DNA of 64,000 bases from Fontibacterium sp040404065 (GCA_040404065.1 JBBAJM010000001.1); one strand, 5' to 3'. Counted from the first letter of the stretch, positions 7,593-17,189 are shown. Numbers and translations: made by a program. Notes: a model not told the origin generated them from the sequence alone.

Positions 7593-8688
7593 ATGATCGA
7601 AGTTAAAAACATTGCAGAAAAGATAAGAAAATCCTTAGATAACATAAGGGGGTATCTTTGATAAAAATCACGTTGATAAAAAGATTGCTGAATTAACATC
7701 ATCAACGGAACTTCCTGATTTTTGGAGTAATCAAAAGAACGCTGAAAAAGTAATTAAAGATAGAAATTTTTTATTGGAAATAAGAAATAATTACGATCTC
7801 ATCTCTAAAGAGCATATAGACAACAAAGATCTCTTAGATATCGTTATTAAAGAAAATGATGAAATTTTAGCTAAAGATTTAAATAAATCTTTTCACAATA
7901 ATTTTGAAAAATTAAAAAAAATTGAACTTCTTTGTTTTTTATCAAATGAAAATGACGTTCTTGATGCTTATGTTGAAATTCACGCAGGAGCTGGTGGAAC
8001 AGAAAGTCAGGATTGGGCAGAAATGTTAAGAAGAATGTATTCAAGATGGGCAGAGAAAAATAATTTTAAAGTCGAGCTTATTCATGAAAGCAGAGGAGAA
8101 GAAGCTGGGATCAAATCATCAACAATCAAGATATCAGGACAATTTGTTTATGGTTGGCTAAAAGGAGAGTCGGGAGTGCATCGCTTAGTTAGAATTTCTC
8201 CATTTGATTCAGGCGCAAGAAGACACACTAGCTTTGCAAGTGCATGGGTATATCCTGTAGTTAATGAAGATATAAATATTGAAATTTTAGAAAAAGATAT
8301 TCGGATAGACACCTACAGATCTAGTGGCGCAGGAGGGCAGCATGTTAATACTACAGACAGCGCAGTTAGAATAACTCATATATCAACTGGCATAGTAGTT
8401 CAGTGTCAAAATGAAAGATCACAACATAAAAATAAAGAAACTGCCATGAACATGTTAAAAGCCAGACTTTACGAACTTGAACTACAAAAGAAAAAAAAGG
8501 ATTCTGATAATTTAGAAAGTTCAAAAAAAGAAATTGGTTGGGGAAGTCAAATTAGAAATTATGTTTTGCAACCTTATCAATTAGTTAAAGACAATAGAAC
8601 GAATATTGAAGTTACAAATCCAGAAAAAGTATTAGATGGAGATATCTCTGTATTTTTAGAGGCGTCCGTCTATCAAGGTATTAATTAA
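7593..8688 (+). CDS. prfB: Peptide chain release factor 2 (programmed +1 frameshift)
   Basis: RF2 reads UAA and UGA stops. A short frame starts at ATG 7593 and reads MIEVKNIAEKIRKSLDNIRGYL, then hits TGA at 7659-7661. After a +1 slip at CTT (7656-7658), reading resumes at GAT 7660 and runs to 8688 as one frame. This gives about 364 residues, matching the 365 of E. coli RF2; the second frame alone has no good start and would lose the N-terminal helix bundle. The class I GGQ motif is in RSSGAGGQHVNTTDSAV, and GLKGESGVHRLVRISPFDS-type RF2 signatures are present. The stop overlaps the next ATG (TAATG). RF2 itself should control the shift through competition for the in-frame UGA. Confidence 0.95.
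7647..7662 (+). promoter_or_regulatory. RF2 programmed +1 frameshift signal
   Basis: AGGGGG (7647-7652) is an internal Shine-Dalgarno-like element three bases before the slippery CTT, which is followed by TGA: AGGGGGTATCTTTGA. This 15-base string matches the E. coli prfB recoding site as I know it. The base after TGA is T rather than C, and TAA follows as a second in-frame stop (7662-7664), so ribosomes that do not shift terminate firmly. Confidence 0.95.
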
Positions 8689-10988
8689 TGTTAAAAAGAT
8701 ATAAAATTTTATTATTATCCGTTAGCGCATTTTCTCTACTTTTATTTATTTTAACAATTGGTTTTCAAACAGAAAATTTCAACAATTTAATTCAAAAAAG
8801 ATTTAGCGATCAATATAAAAAAGTTAAGTTAGAATTTAAGAGTGCTCGAGTAAGTTTAGATCTTAAGAACTTCTCAGTTAAATTTCACCTAAATGACCCT
8901 AAGCTTTATCATAAAGGAGATTTGACTAATATCTACCAGACTGATTTTGGAATTGGGTTATTTTCAATTATTAAAGGTGATTATAATCCAAAATTTTTAC
9001 AAATAAAATTTTCAGAAAATTCATTCGATAAAAGTATTGGTTTGCTTCGCGATGTCTTTTTAGAAGATAATCAAAAAAATTATTTTGATAATAAAATTAA
9101 GAAGGGAACCATCCAAGGAGAGCTTAAAATATATAATGATACTGCTATTAAAGTTGAGTTTTTAGGAAATATTAAAGACACTTACTTCCTTGTTTCAAAT
9201 GATTTACCGCAATTTGAAAATGTAAGTGCTGAAATTAATTTAAAAGATCATCAATTAAACGTTAATATTTTATCAGGATCTACAGCGGGTCTAAACTTTG
9301 AAAAATCAAAAATCGTAGTTAACGAACTAGACAATAGCTACAAAGCAACTTTAGACATTAATCTAGCGGGAAAGTTTAGCTCTATTAAAGATTTTAAAAA
9401 TTTAAAAATTGCAAGCTTAGATAACGTCACTCAAAATATTGAAAAACTTTCATTTGCAACTACCGCTAATAATAAAATTGAAATTGAGTTTGATAAAAAA
9501 GGAAACTTCTTAAATAACAATATAAAAGGAAAAGCAGAAATATCTAATTTAGATTTAGATTTATATCAGACCTCCTTTTCAAACGTACTAGATGAAAAAA
9601 ATAGAAAGTTTAAAAATGGAAAATTAAAAATTGAATTTGATCGAAGCAATCTTTTTGTGAGTGGAGTTATATTTAATCAAAATGACGTATTAGATTTTAA
9701 GATTAATTCAGATCTTAATAAAAACGCATCAAAAATTAATATTATTTCAGAAGTTAATTTTTCTAATTGGCAAAAAGTTATTAAACCTGAGTATATTAAA
9801 GGTTCATCTAAATTTTATATCCAGTTAAATACTACAAAAGATCAAATGTTTTTTGAATCAAGAATTGATATCAAAAAAAGTTTAATTAATTTTTCACCCG
9901 TTAACTTTAATAAATTTTTGAATGATGACGGACAGATTAATTTAAAAGGAGAAATAAAAAAAAATCGTACCACTTTAGAGAAAGTTACAGTTAACTCTGG
10001 AAAAAATAATATTGAATTATTAGACTTAGATTTCGATGAAAATTTCTCACTCATCTCTCTTAATAGTATTAATGTTAATACGGATAAAAGTAATTTTAGA
10101 GTAGTCTCTACTAAAAAAAATAATATCAATAATATAGAAATCGAAGGTAAACGATTAGATGCTAAATTTATTATTGATAATTTAACAAGTTCCAAACCTT
10201 CCACTTTTATTTCAAAAAAATTTAATGGATTAGTCTCCGCAAAAATAGATTTAGTTGACACTGGAACAAACGACAATATTAGAGATTTTATTTTAACAGG
10301 TACCATTTCTAAAGGTAAATTTACCAAACTTGATGCTTCAGGAAAATTTTCAACTAATGAAAAAATTATTATAAAAATTAATACAAATAAAAATGGAAAT
10401 CTTGCAACCTATTTGCTTTCAGACAGAGCAAGACCATTTATTGCAGGATATAGTTTTATAAAAGGATTTGAAAAAGGAAAATTAGAATTTAATTCTGAAG
10501 ATATAAGCGCAACATCGTCCAAAGGGAAAATTGTGATGACCGATTTTAAAATTAAAGAAATTCCAGTATTAGCTCAGATTTTATCATTAGCATCAGTTAC
10601 TGGTATCCTAGACACTTTAAAGGGAGACGGTATTCGATTTGATAATACTGTGATTGTTTTTGAAAATGATGAGAAATTTTTTACATTTAAAGACTTTTAT
10701 GGAACAGGACCTGCAATTGGTTTTATTGTTGAGGGTAGAATTAATAACGAAGATGACTTTGTAAGCTTAGATGGAAATATTATTCCAGCTTATGAAGTAA
10801 ACCGTTTGATTGCAAATATTCCTGTCTTAGGGCAAATTTTAACTGGAAAAAGTGGTGACGGAGTTTTTGGCGTTAGCTTCAAACTAAAAGGCAGTAATGA
10901 CAAATTTGATATTACTATTAACCCGGTCAAAACTATAACACCTAGATTTTTACAAAGATTTATCGATATATTTAGAACGGCTAAATAG
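8688..10988 (+). CDS. AsmA-like/YhdP-type inner-membrane anchored envelope protein
   Basis: 766 residues. One N-terminal membrane segment (about residues 5-26) anchors a large periplasmic part rich in beta strands and Asn/Lys. The C-terminal ~130 residues are the conserved AsmA_2/DUF3971-like end: ATSSKGKIVMTDFKI, ILSLASVTGILDTLKGDGI, GTGPAIGFIVEGRIN, SLDGNIIPAYEVNRLIANIPVLGQILTG and a final VNP-like strand. Proteins of this superfamily are proposed bridges for phospholipid transport between the inner and outer membranes. It overlaps the prfB stop by one base, so it is probably cotranscribed with prfB. Family assignment is good; the transported lipid is not shown by sequence. Confidence 0.75.
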   Translation: MLKRYKILLLSVSAFSLLLFILTIGFQTENFNNLIQKRFSDQYKKVKLEFKSARVSLDLKNFSVKFHLNDPKLYHKGDLTNIYQTDFGIGLFSIIKGDYNPKFLQIKFSENSFDKSIGLLRDVFLEDNQKNYFDNKIKKGTIQGELKIYNDTAIKVEFLGNIKDTYFLVSNDLPQFENVSAEINLKDHQLNVNILSGSTAGLNFEKSKIVVNELDNSYKATLDINLAGKFSSIKDFKNLKIASLDNVTQNIEKLSFATTANNKIEIEFDKKGNFLNNNIKGKAEISNLDLDLYQTSFSNVLDEKNRKFKNGKLKIEFDRSNLFVSGVIFNQNDVLDFKINSDLNKNASKINIISEVNFSNWQKVIKPEYIKGSSKFYIQLNTTKDQMFFESRIDIKKSLINFSPVNFNKFLNDDGQINLKGEIKKNRTTLEKVTVNSGKNNIELLDLDFDENFSLISLNSINVNTDKSNFRVVSTKKNNINNIEIEGKRLDAKFIIDNLTSSKPSTFISKKFNGLVSAKIDLVDTGTNDNIRDFILTGTISKGKFTKLDASGKFSTNEKIIIKINTNKNGNLATYLLSDRARPFIAGYSFIKGFEKGKLEFNSEDISATSSKGKIVMTDFKIKEIPVLAQILSLASVTGILDTLKGDGIRFDNTVIVFENDEKFFTFKDFYGTGPAIGFIVEGRINNEDDFVSLDGNIIPAYEVNRLIANIPVLGQILTGKSGDGVFGVSFKLKGSNDKFDITINPVKTITPRFLQRFIDIFRTAK

Positions 10989-12222
10989 CTTCTATTAAAA
11001 CGTGCTGTTTTTTTCCAAATGAAATTTTAATAACTTTATTATCTTCAAAGTCTTTATTTGTAACTATTTTTTTATCATCAGTAACGATTTCATTATTAAT
11101 TCTATAACCTTTGTTGGCTATATTTCTTCTGTATTCACCGTTTGATTTTGCAAAATTAATTTTAATAATTAAATCATTAAAAGAAACTCCATCATTTAAA
11201 TCTGATTTTTTAATTTTAATCTTTGGTAGGTCATCTCCAAAAGATTTATCCTCAAATGTCTTTTTTGAGGTAGCTTCTGCATTTAAAGATGCTTTTTCGC
11301 CGTGAAGAATCTTTGTTGCTTCATTAGCTAATATAATTTTAAAATCATTAATATTTTTGCTTTTTTCATTTTCATACTGAGAGATTGTATTTAATGGAAG
11401 CTCTGTAAATAATCTTAAATATTTAAAAACATCCGCATCATTTATATTTCTCCAGAATTGCCAATAATCGTAAGGTGTGGTCTGTTTTTCATCTAACCAC
11501 ACAGCCCCTTTCTCAGTTTTACCCATCTTAGCTCCAGAGCTGGTAGTAATTAAAGGAGTTGTTAGCCCGTAAGATTCTTTTCCATTCACTCGTCTTATTA
11601 ATTCAATACCATTAATAATATTACCCCATTGGTCAGAGCCACCAATTTGTAAAATACAATCATTTTTATTGTTGAGTTCTAAAAAATCATAAGCTTGCAA
11701 GATCATATAATTAAATTCTAAAAAACTTAATGACTGTTCTCTATCTAATCGAAGTTTAACACTATCAAAGGTTAACATTTTATTAATAGTAAAATGTTTT
11801 CCATAATCTCTTAAAAAATTTACATAATTAATTTTGGTTAACCATTTTTCATTATTTAAAAAAACAAATTTATTATTGCCTTTGCTATTTAAAAATTTGT
11901 TAAAAACTTTCTTAATACCAGCAGTATTTTTTTTAATTTCTGCACTAGTTAAAATTTTTCTACTTTCTTCTTTTCCGGAAGGATCACCCACCATAGTAGT
12001 ACCTCCACCTAACAAAACAATAGGAGTATGACCAAATTGCTGAAACAGTCTAAGACACATAATTTGCACTAAGCTTCCTACATGTAGACTTGGAGCTGTG
12101 CAGTCAAAACCGATATATAATTTAATTTTTTTATTATCTAAAAGTTTATTTAAATTATCTAAATCAGTGCACTGATTAAAATATCCTCTTTGCTGAAAGG
12201 TTTTGATAAGATTCTGATTCAT
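10981..12222 (-). CDS. tyrS: Tyrosyl-tRNA synthetase
   Basis: 413 residues, class I synthetase. The HIGH-like motif is in TAPSLHVGSL (residues 42-51), with the tyrosine pocket YIGFDCTAPS and GGSDQWGNI. The KMSKS loop reads KMGKT at 232-236. A C-terminal S4-like RNA-binding domain (about 345-413) ends the protein: FNDLIIKINFAKSNGEYRRNI and GYRINNEIV. It is convergent with the AsmA-like gene, overlapping by eight bases, and divergent from anmK with a 49-base gap. Confidence 0.96.
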   Translation of the reverse strand: MNQNLIKTFQQRGYFNQCTDLDNLNKLLDNKKIKLYIGFDCTAPSLHVGSLVQIMCLRLFQQFGHTPIVLLGGGTTMVGDPSGKEESRKILTSAEIKKNTAGIKKVFNKFLNSKGNNKFVFLNNEKWLTKINYVNFLRDYGKHFTINKMLTFDSVKLRLDREQSLSFLEFNYMILQAYDFLELNNKNDCILQIGGSDQWGNIINGIELIRRVNGKESYGLTTPLITTSSGAKMGKTEKGAVWLDEKQTTPYDYWQFWRNINDADVFKYLRLFTELPLNTISQYENEKSKNINDFKIILANEATKILHGEKASLNAEATSKKTFEDKSFGDDLPKIKIKKSDLNDGVSFNDLIIKINFAKSNGEYRRNIANKGYRINNEIVTDDKKIVTNKDFEDNKVIKISFGKKQHVLIEAI

Positions 12223-12271
12223 TCAATAAGATAGTATTATACAAAATTAAATAATATTAAATCTATATAAA

Positions 12272-13366
12272 ATGAGTAAATACTTTTCTTTAGGTACTAT
12301 GAGCGGAACTTCTATGGATGGAATTGATCTTTCTATTATTAGTTCTGACGGGGAAGCAGATACTAATGTTATTGATAATTTTTTTTTAGAATACAGTTTA
12401 AATTTTAAAAAAGAATTAATTCAAATTAGAAAAGAGGTTCTTAAAAAAGACGATTTAATAAGCAAACAAACACATATTCATGACATATCAAGAAAAATTA
12501 CCTTACTTCATGTGGAGGCTATTCAAAAAATTTTAAAGAAAAATCCTACCGTTAAACTAGATCTAATTGGTTATCACGGACACACCTTAATTCATAAACC
12601 TGAAGAAGGCTTTACATTTCAACTAGGAAATCCTGAGCTAATGTCTCAGCTACTAAAGACAAAAGTAGTTTTTAATTTTAGAGACAATGATATTAAAAAT
12701 AAAGGTCAAGGGGCGCCACTCGTGACATTGTATCATGCTCAAATTTTAAAAAATTTAAATTTAGTTAATAATGGAACAATCATCAATGTAGGAGGTATTG
12801 CTAACGGAAGTTATTTTGAAAATTCAATTATACATTCGAATGATATTGGCCCTGGTAACTGTCTTTTAGATCAGTGGATTAGAATAAATTTAAAAGAGGA
12901 AGAGTTTGATAAAGAGGGGAAAATTTCAGAAAAGGGAGAAGTGAATACTTTAATACAAGAAGATTTTTTAAATCATTATAGCTATCACGATAAAAAAAAA
13001 TCATTAGATATTACAGATTTTAATATTTCTCAATTTAGAGGACTTAGACTAGAAGATGGTGCGGCAACACTTGTAAGCGTCACTGCAAATTTAATAGCTA
13101 ACTTTGTAAAAAATATTCAAGAAAAGAAAGACAAAGTGATTTTAGCAGGAGGTGGGAGAAAAAATAAAACTTTAATTAAATTTTTAACAAAACTTTTAAA
13201 TACTAATGTTGAATCAATAGACAAATACAATCTTGATGGTGATTTTATTGAATCCCAAGCATTTGCATATCTTGCAATAAGAAGTTTAAAAAATAAATAT
13301 TTATCATTACCTACAACGACAGGAGTTAGTAAAGCGGTAACAGGGGGTGTTGTCTACTCTAATTAG
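12272..13366 (+). CDS. anmK: Anhydro-N-acetylmuramic acid kinase
   Basis: 364 residues. It hydrolyses and phosphorylates 1,6-anhydro-MurNAc to MurNAc-6-phosphate in peptidoglycan recycling. The ATP-binding/family signature GTMSGTSMDGID is at residues 8-19. Further landmarks are YHGHTLIHKP, TVVFNFRDNDI-like Asp region, INVGGIANGSYF, NDIGPGNCLLDQWI and the C-terminal LAGGGRKN, with DGDFIESQAFAYLAIR closing the fold. A complete recycling pathway is not seen in the window. The stop is adjacent to the stop of the opposite-strand hydrolase (13366/13367). Confidence 0.93.
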   Translation: MSKYFSLGTMSGTSMDGIDLSIISSDGEADTNVIDNFFLEYSLNFKKELIQIRKEVLKKDDLISKQTHIHDISRKITLLHVEAIQKILKKNPTVKLDLIGYHGHTLIHKPEEGFTFQLGNPELMSQLLKTKVVFNFRDNDIKNKGQGAPLVTLYHAQILKNLNLVNNGTIINVGGIANGSYFENSIIHSNDIGPGNCLLDQWIRINLKEEEFDKEGKISEKGEVNTLIQEDFLNHYSYHDKKKSLDITDFNISQFRGLRLEDGAATLVSVTANLIANFVKNIQEKKDKVILAGGGRKNKTLIKFLTKLLNTNVESIDKYNLDGDFIESQAFAYLAIRSLKNKYLSLPTTTGVSKAVTGGVVYSN

Positions 13367-14023
13367 TTAAAATCTCGACTCTTTTTTAATATATTTTTCT
13401 ATAGCCGAACAAAACTCTTTATCTTTTCCAGCGAAGAAATGGTTAGCACCTTCAATCTTAACAAAATCAACATTAATACTTTTTTGATTCTTAAGTTTTG
13501 TTTCTAAAGATTTTGTTGCATCCGTTGGAACAAGTTGGTCATTGCTAGCATAAAGTACCATTCCAGAAGAGGGACACGGCGCTAAAAAGTTAAAATCATA
13601 AATATTTGGCTGAGGACAGATAGTTATAAATCTATAAATTTCAGGTCTCCTCATTAACAATTGCATGCAAATTAGTGAGCCAAATGAAAAACCCACAATC
13701 CAACTTTCATTAGTACTAGGGTTTTGTCTTTGTATCCAATCTAATACTGCTGCGGCATCTGATAACTCTCCTTGACCATTATCAAATTTACCTTCGCTTT
13801 TTCCAACTCCTCTAAAATTAAAACGACAAACTGAAAATCCATTTTGAAGAAAAGTATGAAATGCATTGTAAACGACTTTATTATTCATTGTGCCGCCGTA
13901 CTCAGGATGTGGATGAAGAATTAAGACAGTTGGTGCGGTTGAACTTTTTCCCTGAACATATTTAGCCTCAAGTTTTCCGTCCGGGCCATTTATAAAAGTT
14001 CCTGCTGGATTAACTGAGCTCAT
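13367..14023 (-). CDS. Alpha/beta hydrolase (COG2945-like)
   Basis: 218 residues, cytoplasmic, without a signal peptide. The nucleophile elbow GFSFGS has Ser113. ILHPHPEYGGTMNN is the conserved oxyanion/HP-H-P segment of this subfamily, followed by NFRGVGKSEG. The likely acid is Asp in YASNDQLVP, and the His is in GANHFF near the C-terminus. Members are widespread in alphaproteobacteria and annotated only as hydrolases; the substrate is unknown. Its start faces the iscR promoter across a 130-base divergent gap. Its clean separation from the suf genes suggests no functional tie. Confidence 0.8.
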   Translation of the reverse strand: MSSVNPAGTFINGPDGKLEAKYVQGKSSTAPTVLILHPHPEYGGTMNNKVVYNAFHTFLQNGFSVCRFNFRGVGKSEGKFDNGQGELSDAAAVLDWIQRQNPSTNESWIVGFSFGSLICMQLLMRRPEIYRFITICPQPNIYDFNFLAPCPSSGMVLYASNDQLVPTDATKSLETKLKNQKSINVDFVKIEGANHFFAGKDKEFCSAIEKYIKKESRF

Positions 14024-14098
14024 ACTTTGAAGAATTATTATTTTAACAAGCGGCTCTTATACCATAAAAGTAAACTAGTTTTGGTTTATTTTTTAAAG

Positions 14099-14127
14099 TT
14101 GACTAAATTAGTAGGAATAGCTAAATT
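14099..14127 (+). promoter_or_regulatory. Probable iscR/suf promoter with an overlapping IscR/Rrf2-type site
   Basis: TTGACT (14099-14104) and TAAATT (14122-14127), 17 bases apart, form a plausible sigma-70 promoter that would start about 20 bases before the iscR ATG. The -35 box sits inside TTGACTAAATTAGTAGGAAT (14099-14118), which contains the imperfect dyad GACTAAATTAGTA and resembles the IscR operator described for alphaproteobacteria from comparative genomics. Occlusion of -35 by IscR would give feedback repression of the whole operon. The promoter is seen; regulator identity is inferred from context. Confidence 0.5.
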
Positions 14128-14153
14128 TGATCAAAATTTACCAATAATTCTTT

Positions 14154-14624
14154 ATGAAACTGACAGCAAAAGGAAGATACGCTGTAATGGCGATGACGGA
14201 TCTTGCTAATTTTAATAAGCAACAAAAACCTGTTAGTCTAAACGATATATCTATAAGACAAGGCATCTCCCTTTCTTTTTTAGAACAGTTATTTTTAAAA
14301 TTAAAAAAACAAGATTTAGTTACGAGTATTAGAGGTAATTTAGGAGGATATAAACTTTCAATTGAGCCTAATAAAATTTATCTTTCCTCAATTATTGAAG
14401 CAGTTAACGAGGATATTAAAACTACAAAATGTAAATTAAAATCTAAAAAAGGCTGTAACGGCAAACCAACTAAATGTGCTACGCATAATTTATGGGATGG
14501 TTTATCAAGACACATTAACAATTATTTCACATCTGTTACTTTGCAAGACATTTTAGATAATAAAATTCCAAAGAATATTCCATTTGAGAATTCATCAAAT
14601 CAATCACAAGGATTGGGCAGATGA
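14154..14624 (+). CDS. iscR: Rrf2-family Fe-S responsive transcriptional regulator IscR
   Basis: 156 residues. The winged-helix domain (residues 1-~80) opens with MKLTAKGRYAVMAMTDLA and has the recognition-helix and wing pattern ISLSFLEQLFLKL...SIRGNLGGYKL. Cluster ligands are Cys93, Cys101, Cys108 and probably His111; spacing is close to E. coli IscR (92/98/104/107) but with a slightly longer loop. It is the first gene of the suf operon and overlaps nifS by four bases, so it very likely autoregulates the operon in response to Fe-S demand. I use ATG 14154, since a longer frame in another phase has no domain support. Confidence 0.92.
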   Translation: MKLTAKGRYAVMAMTDLANFNKQQKPVSLNDISIRQGISLSFLEQLFLKLKKQDLVTSIRGNLGGYKLSIEPNKIYLSSIIEAVNEDIKTTKCKLKSKKGCNGKPTKCATHNLWDGLSRHINNYFTSVTLQDILDNKIPKNIPFENSSNQSQGLGR

Positions 14625-15757
14625 TTTATTTAGATTATAACGCTACAGCGCCACTGCATAAAAATGTAATTAAAAAGATTCAAAGTTTAAAATTTGAAGA
14701 TTTTGGCAACCCATCTTCTGTTCATAAAACTGGAAGAAACTCCAAAAAGATTGTTGAAGAAGTAAGACGAAATATTTTATCTATTTTAAATGCAAAAAAT
14801 TACGATTTAATTTTTACTAGTGGAGCAACAGAATCTAACAATTTAGCAATTAAAGGTATTATTAAAAAAAATAATATTAAAACAATCTATTCTTTAGAAA
14901 CAGAGCATGCTTCAGTTGTTGATGTCCTTAAAAGTTTAGATATTCAAAAAAGATTTTTCAAAATTAATGCTAATGGCACGGTTAATTTAAACGAAATAGA
15001 AGAACTGCTTTCAAAAGAAACAGGCCAATTTTTAGTGAGTATTATGTTTGCTAATAATGAGTCTGGAATTATTCACTGCATTAAAGATATTTCAAGAATT
15101 GTTAAAAAATATAATGGCATTATTCACTGTGACGGAGTTCAAAGTCTTGGAAAAATAGATATCGATTTAAACGATCTAGATTTAGATTTATTTTCAATTT
15201 CTTCACATAAGATTGGCGGCCCTACAGGAATTGGTGCTTTATTGATTAATAGTAGAAATAATATATCCCCGGAAATTGTAGGCGGGGGACAAGAAAAGAA
15301 TTTAAGATCAGGAACTGAAAACTTTCTTGGTATCTTAGGTTTTGGTGAAGTTATTAATGAAGTTCATAATTTGTCAAAAATTTGTAATTCAGAAGTAAAA
15401 AATAATAGAGACTTTCTTGAAGCTAATTTAAAAAAATTATCTAATGAAATTAAAATTTTCGGCGAAGACACAAACAGATTAGGAAATACTTGTTATTTTG
15501 CTTATCCTTCAATGACCAGTGAAAATCAAGTTATAGCCCTTGATCAAAAAGGTATTTTTGTAAGTTCTGGAGCCGCATGTTCATCTGGAAAAGTAGAACC
15601 ATCACATGTTTTAAAAGCAATGAAGGTAGATGATAAATATATTCATTCGGCGATAAGAGTAAGTTTAGGTTGGGATTCTACTAAAGATCAGATCGAGACA
15701 TTCCTTAATGTTTGGAAAACAGATTGTTTTAAAAACGGAGCTCTAAATGTCAGATAA
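14621..15757 (+). CDS. Cysteine desulfurase, NifS/IscS class
   Basis: 378 residues, PLP-dependent. It converts cysteine to alanine and holds the sulfur as a persulfide. Landmarks: YLDYNATAPL, FTSGATESNNLAIKG, SLETEHASVVDVL, the PLP lysine Lys197 in SSHKIGGPTGIG, and the catalytic Cys320 in SSGAACSSGKVEPSHVL, a class I (IscS/NifS) loop. It overlaps iscR by 4 and sufB by 11 bases. The operon also carries a class II enzyme (sufS), so two desulfurases are coexpressed, a pattern known from alphaproteobacterial suf operons. Confidence 0.92.
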   Translation: MIYLDYNATAPLHKNVIKKIQSLKFEDFGNPSSVHKTGRNSKKIVEEVRRNILSILNAKNYDLIFTSGATESNNLAIKGIIKKNNIKTIYSLETEHASVVDVLKSLDIQKRFFKINANGTVNLNEIEELLSKETGQFLVSIMFANNESGIIHCIKDISRIVKKYNGIIHCDGVQSLGKIDIDLNDLDLDLFSISSHKIGGPTGIGALLINSRNNISPEIVGGGQEKNLRSGTENFLGILGFGEVINEVHNLSKICNSEVKNNRDFLEANLKKLSNEIKIFGEDTNRLGNTCYFAYPSMTSENQVIALDQKGIFVSSGAACSSGKVEPSHVLKAMKVDDKYIHSAIRVSLGWDSTKDQIETFLNVWKTDCFKNGALNVR

Positions 15758-17189
15758 TTTAATCCAAGAACAAATTAAGCAGGATTATGCTTACGGATTT
15801 GTGACGGATGTTGAATCCGTACAAGCTCCAAAAGGTCTTAATAAAGAAGTAATTCAATTTATCTCTAAACAAAAGAATGAGCCTGCGTGGTTACTTGAAT
15901 GGAGATTAAAAGCATTTGAAAGATTACAATCGATGACAGAGCCAAATTGGCAAAAACCACAATATCCTAAAATTAATTACCAAGACTTATATTATTATTC
16001 TGCTCCTAAAAGTTTTAAAGAAGGACCTAAGTCACTAGATGAAATTGATCCTGAAATTAAGAAGACTTATGAAAAATTAGGCATTCCTCTTAATGAACAG
16101 AAAAGATTAGCTGGTGTTGCAGTTGATGCTGTGTTCGATTCAGTTTCTGTTGGAACGACCTTTAAAAAGAAATTAGAAGAAATTGGAATTATTTTTTGTT
16201 CAATCTCAGAGGCTGTACAGACACATCCTGAGTTAGTTAAAAAATATTTAGGGTCAGTTATTCCTTTAACGGATCATTATTTTGCAACTTTAAATTCAGC
16301 AGTATTTACAGACGGATCATTTGTTTACATTCCAGAAGGAGTTCGATGTCCAATGGAACTTTCTACGTATTTTAGAATTAATGCATCAAACACAGGTCAG
16401 TTTGAAAGAACTTTGATTATTGCAGATAAAGGAAGTTATGTAAGTTATTTAGAAGGCTGTACCGCTCCAATGAGAGATGAAAATCAACTTCATGCTGCAA
16501 ACGTTGAATTAATTGCTCTTGATGATGCTGAAATTAAATATTCAACAGTTCAAAATTGGTACCCAGGAGATAAAGAGGGAAAAGGCGGAATTTATAATTT
16601 TGTAACGAAGAGAGGAATTTGCAAAGGAAAAAATTCTAAAATTTCATGGACACAAGTTGAGACAGGATCTGCCATAACTTGGAAATATCCAAGCTGTATT
16701 TTACAAGGCGATAATTCTTCAGGTGAATTTTATTCAATTGCAATTACAAATAATTATCAAAAAGCAGATACGGGAACTAAGATGATCCATCTTGGCAAAA
16801 ACACTAAAAGCAGAATAATTTCAAAAGGTATCTCAGCAGGCCACGCAGATAATACTTATAGAGGCCTTGTAAGTATTCATCCAAAAGCAAGTAATGCTAA
16901 AAATTATACTCAGTGCGATTCATTGTTAGTTGGAAATTTATGTGGTGCTCACACAGTTCCTTATATTGATAATAAAAACTCAACTTCAACAACAGAACAT
17001 GAAGCAACCACATCTAAGATTAGTGAGGAACAATTATTTTACTGCAAGCAAAGAGGTTTAAATCAAGAAGAAGCCGTGAGTTTAATTGTTAATGGTTTTT
17101 GCAAAGAAGTATTGCAAAAACTTCCTATGGAATTTGCCGTTGAAGCACAAAAATTAGTTAGCATCAGCTTAGAAGGGAGCGTAGGTTAA
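15747..17189 (+). CDS. sufB: Fe-S cluster scaffold subunit SufB
   Basis: 480 residues. It is the core subunit of the cytosolic SufBC2D scaffold that builds nascent Fe-S clusters. Characteristic stretches include EPAWLLEWRLKAF, YIPEGVRCPMELSTYFRIN, VSYLEGCTAPM, LHAANVELIALD, YNFVTKRGIC, GETGSAITWKYPS-like core strands and VGNLCGAHTVPY. The C-terminal SEEQLFYCKQRGL is shared with SufD. The conserved Cys in YLEGCTAP and in SLLVGNLCG are candidates for sulfur or cluster handling. The start ATG at 15747 overlaps the upstream gene by 11 bases; the stop overlaps sufC by one. Confidence 0.96.
   Translation: MSDNLIQEQIKQDYAYGFVTDVESVQAPKGLNKEVIQFISKQKNEPAWLLEWRLKAFERLQSMTEPNWQKPQYPKINYQDLYYYSAPKSFKEGPKSLDEIDPEIKKTYEKLGIPLNEQKRLAGVAVDAVFDSVSVGTTFKKKLEEIGIIFCSISEAVQTHPELVKKYLGSVIPLTDHYFATLNSAVFTDGSFVYIPEGVRCPMELSTYFRINASNTGQFERTLIIADKGSYVSYLEGCTAPMRDENQLHAANVELIALDDAEIKYSTVQNWYPGDKEGKGGIYNFVTKRGICKGKNSKISWTQVETGSAITWKYPSCILQGDNSSGEFYSIAITNNYQKADTGTKMIHLGKNTKSRIISKGISAGHADNTYRGLVSIHPKASNAKNYTQCDSLLVGNLCGAHTVPYIDNKNSTSTTEHEATTSKISEEQLFYCKQRGLNQEEAVSLIVNGFCKEVLQKLPMEFAVEAQKLVSISLEGSVG

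Noticed and set aside
7774..8688. prfB as a 304-residue protein starting at TTG 7774
   Set aside because: Lacks the RF2 N-terminal domain. The frame continues upstream to a perfect recoding site and an ATG at 7593.
9842..10327. 161-residue frame antisense to the AsmA-like gene
   Set aside because: Low-complexity Leu/Ile/Phe/Ser-rich translation typical of the reverse of an AT-rich coding strand, fully inside a well-supported gene.
14027..14209. 60-residue frame ahead of and overlapping iscR
   Set aside because: It covers the iscR promoter and start in another phase and has no recognisable features.
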